DNA from: Phycisphaera sp.
GTDB lineage: Bacteria; Planctomycetota; Phycisphaerae; Phycisphaerales; Phycisphaeraceae
NCBI GenBank assembly: GCA_016125215.1
Contig: WGMF01000033.1
Span: 1 to 64,000 of the forward strand
Direction: 5' to 3'
Length of the DNA stretch: 64,000 bases
The first letter of the stretch is position 1. The number at the start of each line of letters is the position of its first letter. The notes beneath the pieces are model-generated. The model saw only the letters and a program-made list of their open reading frames with translations, was not told the origin of the DNA and searched no databases. Shown piece after piece: positions 8,345 to 17,031 of the stretch. Both the position numbers and the translations under genes were made by a program.

Positions 8345-9048
8345 GAATCGGCTCCGTGTGAGTCTTTGAGATAACCGGGCAGCCGATCGAGGACCCCCAC
8401 AACCACGCTGATCGCAGACTCGTAACCGTCGGGTTCAAACAGACGCCCGTTCCGCGCGATGACCCGCTGTGGATCGAACTCGATGGCGTAACGCGGCGCC
8501 TGGAGGAGAAACTCGATCGTGGTTGGCTGCAACACGTCGTAGGCCCACCGGCGATCGGGGGACTTGACGTAAAAAGCCCTGCTGAACTCGGCGGACTCGA
8601 AGTCGATATCGTCGTACCCGAAGAAACCGCTGATCTTGTCGAGCACCGATTCGGGCCGAATCATCAGGGGCTTGAGCGGCTGCGCGGCGTGGATGATGAC
8701 CGCGCTGAAGTAGTGATGGTGGGTCGTGGTGTGGCCCTTGCTGTCGGTGGAGGTGGTCTGGTAGTGGTAGTCGAAAGCGAGTACGTCGCGTTTGTCGAGC
8801 CGACCGGTGATGATGTTGTAGGCGTAACGGTTGCTCCCGCTGCGCAACGAGCCGAACCCCTCGAATCGCTCATCGAACGAGCGGTCTTTGGCTTCGCTGT
8901 AGGTCCAGCCGCGTGATGCCGCCCAGGCCGACAACGCCTCTCGGCGCTTCTTTTGTTGCTGTTGACCCGCCACAATCAGGACGATCACCAGCACGACAAA
9001 GGCAATGAAGATCAACGGCATCATGCAGGCGACTCCCCCAAAGAACAT
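8341..9048 (-). CDS. Membrane-anchored protein co-transcribed with lemA (DUF3137-like)
   Basis: A 235-residue protein with an N-terminal membrane helix (CMMPLIFIAFVVLVIVLIVAG) and a soluble domain (ALSAWAASRGWTY at its start, a His-rich HTTTHHHYF loop in the middle). The layout resembles DUF3137-type proteins that often sit beside LemA. The ATG at 9048 was chosen because the longer frame upstream reads through a repeat-like low-quality stretch; no clear SD is present. The four-base overlap with lemA argues that they work together at the membrane. Confidence 0.65.
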   Translation of the reverse strand: MFFGGVACMMPLIFIAFVVLVIVLIVAGQQQQKKRREALSAWAASRGWTYSEAKDRSFDERFEGFGSLRSGSNRYAYNIITGRLDKRDVLAFDYHYQTTSTDSKGHTTTHHHYFSAVIIHAAQPLKPLMIRPESVLDKISGFFGYDDIDFESAEFSRAFYVKSPDRRWAYDVLQPTTIEFLLQAPRYAIEFDPQRVIARNGRLFEPDGYESAISVVVGVLDRLPGYLKDSHGADS

Positions 9049-9178
9049 GGCGAAAAGTTTATCCGTGGCCGGTCCTCCATGAGATGGATGATAACCTCCC
9101 GCCGCAAGGTCGCACGGAACCCGCGTTGGTCTGGCAGGATTGAACGTGCGCGACGGGGTTAGAGCTACTGGCGAGTTT

Positions 9179-9298
9179 GATCTCCCCTCCCCTTTCAAGG
9201 GGAGGGGCTGGGGGAGGGGATGTCTTCTGAGATACACCGCGGTCTAAGCGCCAAACACACCCTCCCCCAACCCCTCCCTCTGAAGAGGGAGGGGAGAT
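9179..9298. repeat. MITE-like pair of inverted GC-rich hairpins
   Basis: The left half (9179-9219) has CCCCTCCCCTT-tc-AAGGGGAGGGG followed by CTGGGGGAGGGG. The right half (9261-9298) is its near reverse complement, CCTCCCCCAACCCCTCCCTC then GAAGAGGGAGGGGAGAT. Each arm is itself a hairpin, and about 40 unrelated bases lie between. It fills the gap between the lemA-partner gene and ilvB. No transposase gene is linked. Confidence 0.75.
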
Positions 9299-9315
9299 TA
9301 GAGACGACGGTCCGC

Positions 9316-11103
9316 TCAATCGAACTTGCCCAGCACCATGTCGTCCACCGTCTTGCCCGCGGGCATCATCGGGTAAACGTGTTCGTGCTTCTCGACCATC
9401 GCATCGAGCACCGCCGGCCCGTCGTATTCCAGAAACTCTCCCATCACCCTCGGCAGGTCAGCCTTCTTCGTGCAGCGGAAGCCCTTGCAGTTCATCGCGT
9501 CGGCCAGGCGCACAAAGTCGGGGTTGTGCATCTGCGTGTGGCTGTAGCGCTCCTCGTAGAACAGGTCCTGCCACTGCTTGACCATGCCCTGGAAATCGTT
9601 GTTGAGGATGATGGTCTTGGCTTTGACCTTGTACTGCGCCGCGGTGACCATCTCCATCGCGGTCATGCAGAACGAACCGTCACCGTCGATGTTGATGACC
9701 GGCTTACCCCCACAGAACGCATCGGACGCCAGCTTGGCACCGATCGACGCGGGGACGCCGTAGCCCATCGTGCCCAGCCCGCCGGACGTGACCCACTGCC
9801 GCGGGTGGCGGAAGCGATAGAACTGCGCCGCCCACATCTGGTGCTGACCGACGCCGGTCGTGATGATCGCGTCGCCCCTGGTCTGGCGGTGCAGTTCTTC
9901 CACGACCGCCTGGGGCTTGGTGTGGAATTCGCGGTCGTCGTCCTTGTAACGGAACGGGTGCTCAGCCTTCCATTGGCTAAGTTCCTGCAACCATTCCGTA
10001 CGCGGTCGCGGCTCGAGCAACGGCAACAACAGTTCGAGGTTTTTCTTCGCGTCGCCCTCGACACCGATGGTCACGGGGATGGACTTGTTGATGTTCTCGG
10101 GTGCAATGTCGAAGTGGATGAACCCGCCGGTGCCCAGTCGCTCAGCCTCGCGAGCGGCCGGTGCAAACTTCCGGGGGTTGCCGGTCACACGGTCATCGAA
10201 CCGAGCGCCCACCGCGATCACGCAGTCGGCGTCACGCATCGCCCAGTTGCCGTAGGCCGACCCGTGCATGCCGAGCATGTGCAACGACAGAGGCGAGTGC
10301 TCATCGAACGCGCCCAGGCCGTGCAGCGTCGTCGTCACGGGGATGTTGGCCATAGCGGCGCACTCGCGCAGCACGGCGGCGGCTCCGGAGAGGATCGCGC
10401 CTTGCCCCACGTAGAACAACGGCTTCTTGGCGCGGTTAATCATCTCGGCGGCGCGGGCGATCTCGCTCGAAGTGCCCAGCTCCCGGATGTGGTAGCCCGG
10501 GAGGTGGACCTTGTCATAGGTGGGCTGACGCAGGACCGTGGCGGTCACGTCCTTGGGCAGGTCGACGAGCACGGGGCCCGGTCGGCCGGTCGTGGCAATG
10601 TGGAAGGCGTGGTTGATGGCGCGGGGGATGTCTTCGACGCGCTTGACGAGCACGTTCCACTTGGTGCACGGCCGGGTGATGCCGGTGATGTCCGCTTCCT
10701 GAAAAGCATCTGAACCGATCGCGGCGGTGGCGACCTGACCGGAGAAAACAATGATCGGCGTGCCGTCCATCAGCGCGTCCTGCAACGGCGTCACGGTGTT
10801 GGTCGCACCGGGGCCGGAGGTCACGAGCACGACGCCGACGCGCCCGGAGACACGCGCGTAACCCTCCGCCATGTGCCCCGCGCCCTGTTCGTGACGGGAG
10901 AGGATGAAACGGAAGTGCGGTGATTCGTGGATGGCGTCGAAGACGGGGAGGATCGCCCCGCCGGGGTAGCCGAAGATGTGCTTGACTTCGTGTTCGCGCA
11001 TCATCTCGTGGAAGATTTGCGCGCCGGTGAGGCCTTTGTATTTATCGGTGGGTTGGCCGGAGTTGGCGGTGATCTCGGAGGCGTTGAGTCGTGTGGTGGT
11101 CAT
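9316..11103 (-). CDS. ilvB: Acetolactate synthase, catalytic (large) subunit
   Basis: A 595-residue ThDP/FAD enzyme that makes acetolactate or acetohydroxybutyrate, the first common step of valine, leucine and isoleucine synthesis. Visible are the N-terminal GYPGG turn, the catalytic Glu in SRHEQGAGHMAEGYARV, and the ThDP/Mg motif INIDGDGSFCMTAMEM with a NNDFQGMVKQWQ stretch after it. The ATG at 11103 was chosen over 11160 because AGGA lies at the right distance and the family alignment begins after it. No ilvN regulatory subunit gene is adjacent. A small hairpin about 60 bases upstream may act as an attenuator. Confidence 0.95.
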   Translation of the reverse strand: MTTTRLNASEITANSGQPTDKYKGLTGAQIFHEMMREHEVKHIFGYPGGAILPVFDAIHESPHFRFILSRHEQGAGHMAEGYARVSGRVGVVLVTSGPGATNTVTPLQDALMDGTPIIVFSGQVATAAIGSDAFQEADITGITRPCTKWNVLVKRVEDIPRAINHAFHIATTGRPGPVLVDLPKDVTATVLRQPTYDKVHLPGYHIRELGTSSEIARAAEMINRAKKPLFYVGQGAILSGAAAVLRECAAMANIPVTTTLHGLGAFDEHSPLSLHMLGMHGSAYGNWAMRDADCVIAVGARFDDRVTGNPRKFAPAAREAERLGTGGFIHFDIAPENINKSIPVTIGVEGDAKKNLELLLPLLEPRPRTEWLQELSQWKAEHPFRYKDDDREFHTKPQAVVEELHRQTRGDAIITTGVGQHQMWAAQFYRFRHPRQWVTSGGLGTMGYGVPASIGAKLASDAFCGGKPVINIDGDGSFCMTAMEMVTAAQYKVKAKTIILNNDFQGMVKQWQDLFYEERYSHTQMHNPDFVRLADAMNCKGFRCTKKADLPRVMGEFLEYDGPAVLDAMVEKHEHVYPMMPAGKTVDDMVLGKFD

Positions 11104-11162
11104 GGCGTGATCCTGTTGAGGGCCGGCGCTTGGCCGGCCGCGATTGAGCGTTAGGGGCAAAA

Positions 11163-11182
11163 TCTCGGCGGGTAAACCGAGA
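11163..11182 (-). promoter_or_regulatory. Hairpin in the ilvB leader, possible attenuator
   Basis: On the ilvB strand TCTCGG and CCGAGA pair around TTTACCCG and are followed at once by TTTTG, about 60 bases before the ATG. This is terminator-like but the stem is only 6 bp and the T run short. No leader peptide rich in branched-chain codons was recognised. Confidence 0.3.
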
Positions 11183-11420
11183 ACCGCAGACTGGAGATTT
11201 TAAGTTTTCAATCGACCCGCTGCGAAATGGACACAGGGGTAACTTCCGGGGGGGTGCGGGTCGTCCGCTCAGCGAACCGGGAGGATCGCGCGTGGCGCGG
11301 TACGGAGATGGGCTGGGATGCGTGCCATAGGATCAAAGAGTCTACTGTTTGTTTGAGTCGGGGTCAAGGGTTCACGTAAAACTCACAGCCAAGAGAGCGA
11401 ACCCACCCGTCGCCCGCCAA

Positions 11421-11492
11421 AGCCACCTGTGGGATTTGAACCCACGACCTATGCTTTACGAAAGCATTGCTCTACCACTGAGCTAAGGTGGC
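11421..11492 (-). tRNA. tRNA-Thr (anticodon CGU)
   Basis: A complete cloverleaf: acceptor GCCACCT with AGGTGGC, D arm GCTC-AGTGGTAGA-GCA, anticodon stem ATGCT/AGCAT with loop TTCGTAA, T arm GTGGG-TTCAAAT-CCCAC. The anticodon CGT reads ACG. CCA is not encoded. A GATATCC-ATC-GGATATC palindrome lies just 5' of the gene. Confidence 0.95.
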
Positions 11493-11727
11493 GTGACCCG
11501 ATATCCATCGGATATCCGCGACGCATCATAACGATTGCGGACCGACTTTCCACCACAGAATACACAGCCAAAGCGTCCGCCCGGCCCGGCCCGCAGGCAT
11601 CCCCCGTATTGGCACACGCTTACGCATTGAAGGACCCCTAAAATGTCTTAACACAGCAATTCTCGTGCCGGGGCTGACCGATATCCCCAACAGCCCCTCG
11701 TTTTCGACTAATATCACCTCCGGAAAC

Positions 11728-11807
11728 CAAACACCCCCGGAACTTAAACGCCCCGTAAGTTAAACACCCCGGATCTTAAACGCCCCAGAGTATCACACCC
11801 CCGGAAC
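11728..11807. repeat. Five tandem 16-bp units upstream of rpoN
   Basis: Units at 11728, 11744, 11760, 11776 and 11792 are each exactly 16 bases. The consensus is roughly TTAAACNCCCCGNANC; examples are TTAAACGCCCCGTAAG and TTAAACACCCCGGATC. The array ends six bases before the rpoN ATG, so it lies in the promoter or leader. The rest of 11493-11727 has no gene that I can support. Confidence 0.8.
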
Positions 11808-11813
11808 CCAAGG

Positions 11814-13346
11814 ATGCGGATCGACGCCGGACAACACATGCGGATGGACCAGCGGATGAAGCTGGCCCCGCGCATGATCCAGAGCATGGAGATCCTCCAA
11901 CTCGGCGCCCAGGCCCTCGAAGCCCGCATCGAACAGGAACTCACCTCCAACCCCACGCTCGAACTCAACGAAGCCGGCCTCGAACTCGAAGACCTCGAAG
12001 CCGAACGTGAGCAGGTCGAACGCGACGCGACCGAGGGTGAGCGGGAACTGGTCCTCACCGACCAGAAAACCGACTCCGGCTCGGGCGAAGACTTCGAGCG
12101 CCTCTCCAACATCTCCGAGGAATACGGCGAGAGCTGGAGCGACAACACCTACGAGACCAGCGAGAGCTACCACCCCGCGCGCGACACCGGCGAACGCGAC
12201 GCCAAACTCGACGCCATGGCCAACACCGCCTCGCGCCCCCAGAGCCTGGCTGACCAGTTGCTCTCGCAGTGGGTCATGGTCGAATCCACCCCCCACCTCC
12301 GCGCCGCGGGCGATTACCTCATCGGCTTCATCGACGACGACGGCTACATCCGCACCGAGTGGAAACAGGTCGTCGACCAGACCCCCACCGGCGTCGACCG
12401 TGACCTGCTGCTCACCGCGCTGACCTCGCTCCAGCGCACTCTCGAGCCCGTCGGCCTGGCCGCCCGCGACCTGCAGGAGTGCCTGCTCCTCCAGATCAAC
12501 GCCCGAGAAAAAGCCCTGCTCCAAGAGGGTGAACAGGCCGACTTCAAACTCGAACGCCGACTCGTCACCGAGCACCTCAAAGACATCGAGATGAACCGCC
12601 TGCCCAAGATTGCCAAGGACGAGGGCGTCGACGTTGAAGAGATCAAACGCGCCATTGCCAACCTTCGCCAGTTCGACCCGCGACCGGGCCGCAGCCTCGT
12701 CTCTGAAAGCCCGCAGACCATCACACCCGACGCCATCGTCGAGTACGACGAGTCCCTCGACCGCTACGTCGCACGGCTGGCCGGTGATCGGATGCCGCAG
12801 CTCCACATCAACACCAACTACATCAAGATGTCGCGCGACCCCAACACCGACAGGAAGACCCGCAACTTCGTCGGCAACAACCTGCGCAACGCACGCTGGC
12901 TCATCGACGCGATCCAGCAGCGCCAGCACACGCTCATGCGCGTCATCCACGTCGTCCTCGAAGCGCAGCGCGAATTCTTCGACCTCGGTCCGCAACACCT
13001 CAGGCCCCTGCCCATGACGCTCGTGGCCGACCAACTGGGCCTGCACGTCGCCACCGTCAGCCGGGCTGTGGCGGAAAAATACATCCAGACCCCGCGCGGC
13101 ATCTTCCCCCTGCGCATGTTCTTCTCCGGCGGAACCGAAACCCAGGCCGGCGACGCCATGAGCTGGACCGCTGTGCAGGCCAAGCTCGAAGAAGTCATCA
13201 AAAACGAAGACAAATCCAACCCCCTCAACGACGACGAACTCGTTGAAAAACTCAAAGAGCAAGGCATCGAGATCGCGCGTCGAACCGTGGCGAAGTACCG
13301 CAAGCAGTTGGACATTCCCCCGGCTCGGCAACGACGTGAGTATTGA
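11814..13346 (+). CDS. rpoN: RNA polymerase sigma-54 factor RpoN
   Basis: A 510-residue alternative sigma factor that needs AAA+ enhancer-binding proteins to open promoters of the GG-N10-GC type. Region I is recognisable at the N-terminus (MKLAPRMIQSMEILQL, then EQELTSNPTLEL). The core-binding domain follows, then the helix-turn-helix region and the RpoN box ARRTVAKYRKQL at about residues 488-499. The start ATG follows AAGG directly, with poor SD spacing. A 16-bp tandem array lies immediately upstream. It is convergent with recR, separated by a palindromic repeat. No enhancer-binding protein gene is in the window. Confidence 0.96.
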   Translation: MRIDAGQHMRMDQRMKLAPRMIQSMEILQLGAQALEARIEQELTSNPTLELNEAGLELEDLEAEREQVERDATEGERELVLTDQKTDSGSGEDFERLSNISEEYGESWSDNTYETSESYHPARDTGERDAKLDAMANTASRPQSLADQLLSQWVMVESTPHLRAAGDYLIGFIDDDGYIRTEWKQVVDQTPTGVDRDLLLTALTSLQRTLEPVGLAARDLQECLLLQINAREKALLQEGEQADFKLERRLVTEHLKDIEMNRLPKIAKDEGVDVEEIKRAIANLRQFDPRPGRSLVSESPQTITPDAIVEYDESLDRYVARLAGDRMPQLHINTNYIKMSRDPNTDRKTRNFVGNNLRNARWLIDAIQQRQHTLMRVIHVVLEAQREFFDLGPQHLRPLPMTLVADQLGLHVATVSRAVAEKYIQTPRGIFPLRMFFSGGTETQAGDAMSWTAVQAKLEEVIKNEDKSNPLNDDELVEKLKEQGIEIARRTVAKYRKQLDIPPARQRREY

Positions 13347-13385
13347 CATAAAGCCGGCGATGGCATCGCCGGTTCTTCGTGGATC
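13347..13385. terminator. Palindromic repeat between rpoN and recR
   Basis: CATAAAGCCGGCGATGGCAT followed by CGCCGG forms a palindrome (CCGGCGATG / CATCGCCGG) directly after the rpoN stop. It is the same core as the repeats near 2201 and 41404. Its place between convergent genes suits a bidirectional terminator. Confidence 0.65.
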
Positions 13386-13401
13386 ATCCAAACCTCGACA
13401 T

Positions 13402-14022
13402 TCAATGTGTCCCGTCGGATAACTTGCCCCGGCCGGCGATCGCCTCGGCCAGGACCGCCTTGCTCACCACTTCGAGGCTCGTGCCGGTGGGCAGGCCGCG
13501 TGCAAGGCGCGTGACACGGACGCCCAGGGGTTCGAGCGTCTTGGCAAGATAGAGCGAGGTGCCGTCGCCCTCGAGCGTGGGGTTGGTGCCGAGGATCACT
13601 TCCTTGATCTTATTGCCCTTGACGCGCTCGACGAGCGTGTGGATGTTGAGTTCGCCGGGACCGATGCCCTCGAGCGGCGCGAGCCTGCCCATCAGGACGT
13701 GGTAGCGGCCGTGGTACTGGCCGGTCGCTTCGAGCGTGGCCACATCGTTGGGCTGCTCGACGACTAACAAGGTGTGAGTCTCGCGCCGCGGGTCGGCACA
13801 GATCGGGCAGGGGTCGGCCTCGGTGAGGTTGCCACACTCCGAACAGACCCGCAAATCCTTGCGGAAGTCCGAGATCGCCTTGGCCAGCGTGGCGCACTCT
13901 TCCGGGGGGGCCTTGAGCAGGTGGAAAGCGATGCGCTGGGCCGACCGCTTGCCGACGCCGGGGAGCTTGGTCAGGGCGTCGATGAGACGGGCCATCGCGG
14001 AGGGAGTTTCGGGTCGGGGCAT
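13402..14022 (-). CDS. recR: Recombination mediator protein RecR
   Basis: A 206-residue protein of the RecFOR pathway that helps load RecA at gaps. It has the N-terminal helix-hairpin-helix (LPGVGKRSAQRIAFHLL), a four-Cys zinc finger at residues 60, 63, 72 and 75 (CSEC...CPIC), and a Toprim domain starting LLVVEQPNDVATLE with the GEL-IHTL region. The ATG at 14022 was chosen because the family starts close to the helix-hairpin-helix; the longer frame to 14067 adds a poor match. recO and dnaX are not adjacent. Confidence 0.95.
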   Translation of the reverse strand: MPRPETPSAMARLIDALTKLPGVGKRSAQRIAFHLLKAPPEECATLAKAISDFRKDLRVCSECGNLTEADPCPICADPRRETHTLLVVEQPNDVATLEATGQYHGRYHVLMGRLAPLEGIGPGELNIHTLVERVKGNKIKEVILGTNPTLEGDGTSLYLAKTLEPLGVRVTRLARGLPTGTSLEVVSKAVLAEAIAGRGKLSDGTH

Positions 14023-14088
14023 GAAGTGATTGTAGAAACCCAAGCCCCACGTGCCACCGGGAGGCAAACCGAAGTAAAATCCACAGCG

Positions 14089-14742
14089 ATGTCCGACCTG
14101 CCGATCATGTTGCGCGTGGAGGGGAAGCGGTGCCTCGTGGTGGGGGGCGGTGGCGTGGCACTGCGTCGCGCGGAGGGGTTGACCCGTGCCGGGGCGGTGG
14201 TCACGGTCGTCGCGCCATCAATGGACGTGCGGATCAAAGCTTTGCCCGTGACGTGCGTCGAACGCGGCTTTGAGGTTGACGACCTGCGCGGTGTGTTTGT
14301 CGTGGTGATTGCCACCGATGACGCGCACGTCAATCAGTTCGTCCACGACGAAGCCCGTAAACACGGCGCGCTGGTCAACCGCACGGACGATCCGGCTTCC
14401 GGCGATTTTTCCGTGGCGGCACACGAGCACGCCGGGCCGATCACATTGAGTGTGCACACGTCCGGCATCTCCGCGGCGGCGGCGGCTACGATCCGGGACG
14501 AGCTTCTGGCCCACCTCGATCCGCACTGGAAAACGCTGCTCGAAACCATTGCCCCCTACCGCGCCAAGGCCCAGGCTCGGATCGCCGACACCCGCTTGCG
14601 TCAGACGACCCTCGCACGCTTTGCGTCTCCCGAAGCGATGCACGCGTTGCGCACGGGTGGTCCTGAGGCACTCGGGCAATTCTGCGATTCGGTCCTCGCA
14701 GAGGACTCGCGTAGACAACCGCCCGAGGATGCGGGAAGATGA
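14089..14742 (+). CDS. Precorrin-2 dehydrogenase / sirohydrochlorin ferrochelatase-like protein (CysG N-domain, Met8)
   Basis: A 217-residue protein matching the NAD-binding half of CysG (Met8/SirC type), which oxidises precorrin-2 to sirohydrochlorin and in some members inserts iron for siroheme. The Rossmann motif VVGGGGVALRRAEGL is at about residues 17-31 and the family DDPASGDFSVAA stretch is present, containing the catalytic Asp region. No uroporphyrinogen methyltransferase domain is fused. It heads an operon-like run with a CcsA/HemX-like gene and hemA, a common bacterial arrangement for tetrapyrrole genes. Confidence 0.88.
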   Translation: MSDLPIMLRVEGKRCLVVGGGGVALRRAEGLTRAGAVVTVVAPSMDVRIKALPVTCVERGFEVDDLRGVFVVVIATDDAHVNQFVHDEARKHGALVNRTDDPASGDFSVAAHEHAGPITLSVHTSGISAAAAATIRDELLAHLDPHWKTLLETIAPYRAKAQARIADTRLRQTTLARFASPEAMHALRTGGPEALGQFCDSVLAEDSRRQPPEDAGR

Positions 14743-14788
14743 GTTGCCCATCGGGGCTGACCGATGTGTCTCCGGATAGCGACCGACC

Positions 14789-15673
14789 ATGCATGAAACC
14801 GCCGTCACAATTGCCATCTCCGTGCTGACGCTGGCTACGTGCGCCGCGAGCGTGCTGGCCCTGCTGCGTCTGCGCATCAACAAGCCCACGCCGAACACCG
14901 ACGGCACGCTCAACACGCTTGCGTTGCTGTGTACCCTGGGCACGGCGGGCGTCTTTATCTACCGCGAGACGCTCGTCACGCAGGGCTGGGCACCACTGAC
15001 CGCGCACGTTGACGGGCTGCTGCTGATTGCCACGCTCGTGGGTGCGACCGTCGTCTACCTGCAATCGCGCGCCCGACTTCCCGGGGTGTCGGCTTTTGCC
15101 CTGCCGGTGATGGCGTTCCTGCTCCTGTGGGCGATCTGTGCCAGCGCGTGGACGCTCAAGGTCTTCAACATCGCGTCGGTCTACCTCACGCTGCACCTCG
15201 CGGCCGTCTACGTCGGCAGCGCGTTTTTAGCGCTGGCGAGCATCGCGGGGATGATGTACCTCGTCGCCCAGCGCCGGCTGCACGACAAGACGCGCGTGGC
15301 CCGACCCGGCCGGTTTGCAAGCCTCGAATCGATCGAGACCTTCATCGTCCGCATGTCGACCGTGGGCTTTGCGGTCTTGACGCTTGGCCTGGTCATGGGG
15401 CTGGTCATCATCTCGTCGCACCCGGACCACTACTCGCCGGGTTGGTGGCTCTCGCCGAAGATCATCCTTTCCACCCTCGTCTGGCTGCTCTACGCGCTGG
15501 TGATGAACGTGCGATACACAAGTTTGTTCCGCGGCAAACGCGCCGCGTGGATGAGCATCGCGGGTATGGTGCTGCTGATTGCGACCTTTGCCGTGGCCAC
15601 GGCGCTACCGATGGGAACCCATAACCCTGATACGACTCAACAGCCCCCCCACCCCACACAGGAGACGCCCTGA
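14789..15673 (+). CDS. CcsA/HemX-like cytochrome c assembly membrane protein
   Basis: A 294-residue polytopic membrane protein with about eight helices, of the CcsA/ResC/HemX superfamily. CcsA-type proteins handle heme for cytochrome c maturation; HemX-type ones, encoded next to hemA, modulate HemA level. Features are the helix HLAAVYVGSAFLALASIAGMM and a late SSHPDHYSPGWWLSPKI loop whose Trp/His residues recall the heme-handling region. The stop and the hemA start overlap as TGATG, so expression is coupled. Position next to hemA favours the HemX role; sequence alone cannot separate the two. Confidence 0.75.
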   Translation: MHETAVTIAISVLTLATCAASVLALLRLRINKPTPNTDGTLNTLALLCTLGTAGVFIYRETLVTQGWAPLTAHVDGLLLIATLVGATVVYLQSRARLPGVSAFALPVMAFLLLWAICASAWTLKVFNIASVYLTLHLAAVYVGSAFLALASIAGMMYLVAQRRLHDKTRVARPGRFASLESIETFIVRMSTVGFAVLTLGLVMGLVIISSHPDHYSPGWWLSPKIILSTLVWLLYALVMNVRYTSLFRGKRAAWMSIAGMVLLIATFAVATALPMGTHNPDTTQQPPHPTQETP

Positions 15674-17031
15674 TGCGTGTCCTGATGGTCGGCACAAGCC
15701 ACCACACCGCCGGGGTCGAGTTTCGTGAGCGGCTGGCTCTGGACACCGAGGGGCAGCGCGCGCTCGTCGAGCACTTCCGTAAAGCATTCCCCCGGGCGGA
15801 ACTCGTCGTGCTGAGCACGTGCAACCGGACCGAACTTTACATTGCCAAACCCTCGCACGGGCCGCCCACCGCCGAGGAGGTCCGCACGCACCTGGCGATC
15901 TGCCGTGGGCTGGAGAGCGCCGGCGTCGCGGCCGCCACCGTCCACCGTGAACAGGAGCAAGCGCTGGGCCACCTCTTCCGCGTGTGCAGCGGGCTGGACT
16001 CGATGGTGCTGGGCGAGCCGCAGATCATCGGGCAGGTCCGCAGGGCTTACGAAACATCGTGCGAGCAACAGAGCGTCGGGCCGGTGCTGCACAAGGTTTT
16101 CCAGGACGCCCTGGCGATCGGCAAGACCGTGCGTTCGCAGACGGGCATCGACGCGGGGCGCGTCTCGGTCGGGTCGATCGCGGTCGATTTTGCACAGCAG
16201 GTCTTCGAGCGTTTTGACGACAAAACCGTCGTCGCGCTGGGCGCGGGCGAGATGGCCAAACTCACACTCCGCCACCTCGTGCCCCATAAGCCGCGCAGGC
16301 TCTGGCTGTGCAACCGAACGCTCGAACGCGCCCAGGCATTGGCGCAACTCCTGGGCATTACGCCCGAACAGGGCGGCGCCCGCCCGCTCGACGCAATGGA
16401 CCAGTTGCTCGTCGAGGCCGACGTGCTCATCACCAACGCTCTCTCAGCCCAACCGATCGTCACCGAGGCGCGCCTCTCGCCGCTCTTGCGTCAACGCCGG
16501 GGCAGGCCATTGGTCATCATCGACATCGCCGTGCCCCGCAACGTGGCGGCCGGGGTCGGGTCGCTGCGTAACATCTATCTCTACAACCTCGACGACCTGC
16601 AGCGCGTGGTGGACGAGACCGGCAGCAGCAGGCAACAGCACGTCGACCGCGCCGAGGCGATGGTCAGGGACGCCATTGCCAAGTGCCTGCACCAGGTCCA
16701 GCACCGCGACGTGGGGCAGCTCATCAAGAACCTTCGCCAGCGCCTGCACGACGTGGGCATGGCCGAGCAGGAGCGGACACTGCGCAAGCTCGCCGGCGCC
16801 CCACCCGAACAGGCCGGCGACCTGGTGCGCGAGCACACGCACCGCGTCATCAACAAGATCCTGCACATGCCGATCTCCGCACTGGACCAGGAAAAAGGCG
16901 ATGTGCCGCTGGGCTTCTACGCCGCGGCCCTGCGCAGGCTCTTCGACCTTGACGACAGGGAAGACAGCCAGGCACTCGACGCTGAGATTGCGGACACAAA
17001 CGATCCTTCCAACGCCCATGAAAACAAGTGA
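15673..17031 (+). CDS. hemA: Glutamyl-tRNA reductase
   Basis: A 452-residue enzyme that reduces glutamyl-tRNA(Glu) to glutamate-1-semialdehyde with NADPH, the first committed step of heme synthesis in the C5 pathway. The catalytic Cys is residue 50 in LSTCNRTEL, the same position as in E. coli. GLDSMVLGEPQIIGQV follows, then the NADPH domain (ALGAGEMAKL) and the C-terminal dimerisation helices. It starts by a one-base overlap with the CcsA/HemX-like gene and its end overlaps the start of the next gene by 14 bases. Confidence 0.97.
   Translation: MRVLMVGTSHHTAGVEFRERLALDTEGQRALVEHFRKAFPRAELVVLSTCNRTELYIAKPSHGPPTAEEVRTHLAICRGLESAGVAAATVHREQEQALGHLFRVCSGLDSMVLGEPQIIGQVRRAYETSCEQQSVGPVLHKVFQDALAIGKTVRSQTGIDAGRVSVGSIAVDFAQQVFERFDDKTVVALGAGEMAKLTLRHLVPHKPRRLWLCNRTLERAQALAQLLGITPEQGGARPLDAMDQLLVEADVLITNALSAQPIVTEARLSPLLRQRRGRPLVIIDIAVPRNVAAGVGSLRNIYLYNLDDLQRVVDETGSSRQQHVDRAEAMVRDAIAKCLHQVQHRDVGQLIKNLRQRLHDVGMAEQERTLRKLAGAPPEQAGDLVREHTHRVINKILHMPISALDQEKGDVPLGFYAAALRRLFDLDDREDSQALDAEIADTNDPSNAHENK

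Noticed and set aside
9220-10713. 497-residue plus-strand ORF opposite ilvB
   Set aside because: Mirror of the acetolactate synthase gene; no recognisable motif.
11793-13391. 532-residue minus-strand ORF opposite rpoN
   Set aside because: Shadow of a clear sigma-54 gene; composition rich in Val, Gly, Ala, Glu and Arg without any domain.
15842-17017. 392-codon upstream extension of the GT-C membrane protein frame
   Set aside because: This part lies inside hemA in another frame and is Ser/Arg/Thr-rich shadow; the true start is the ATG at 17018.
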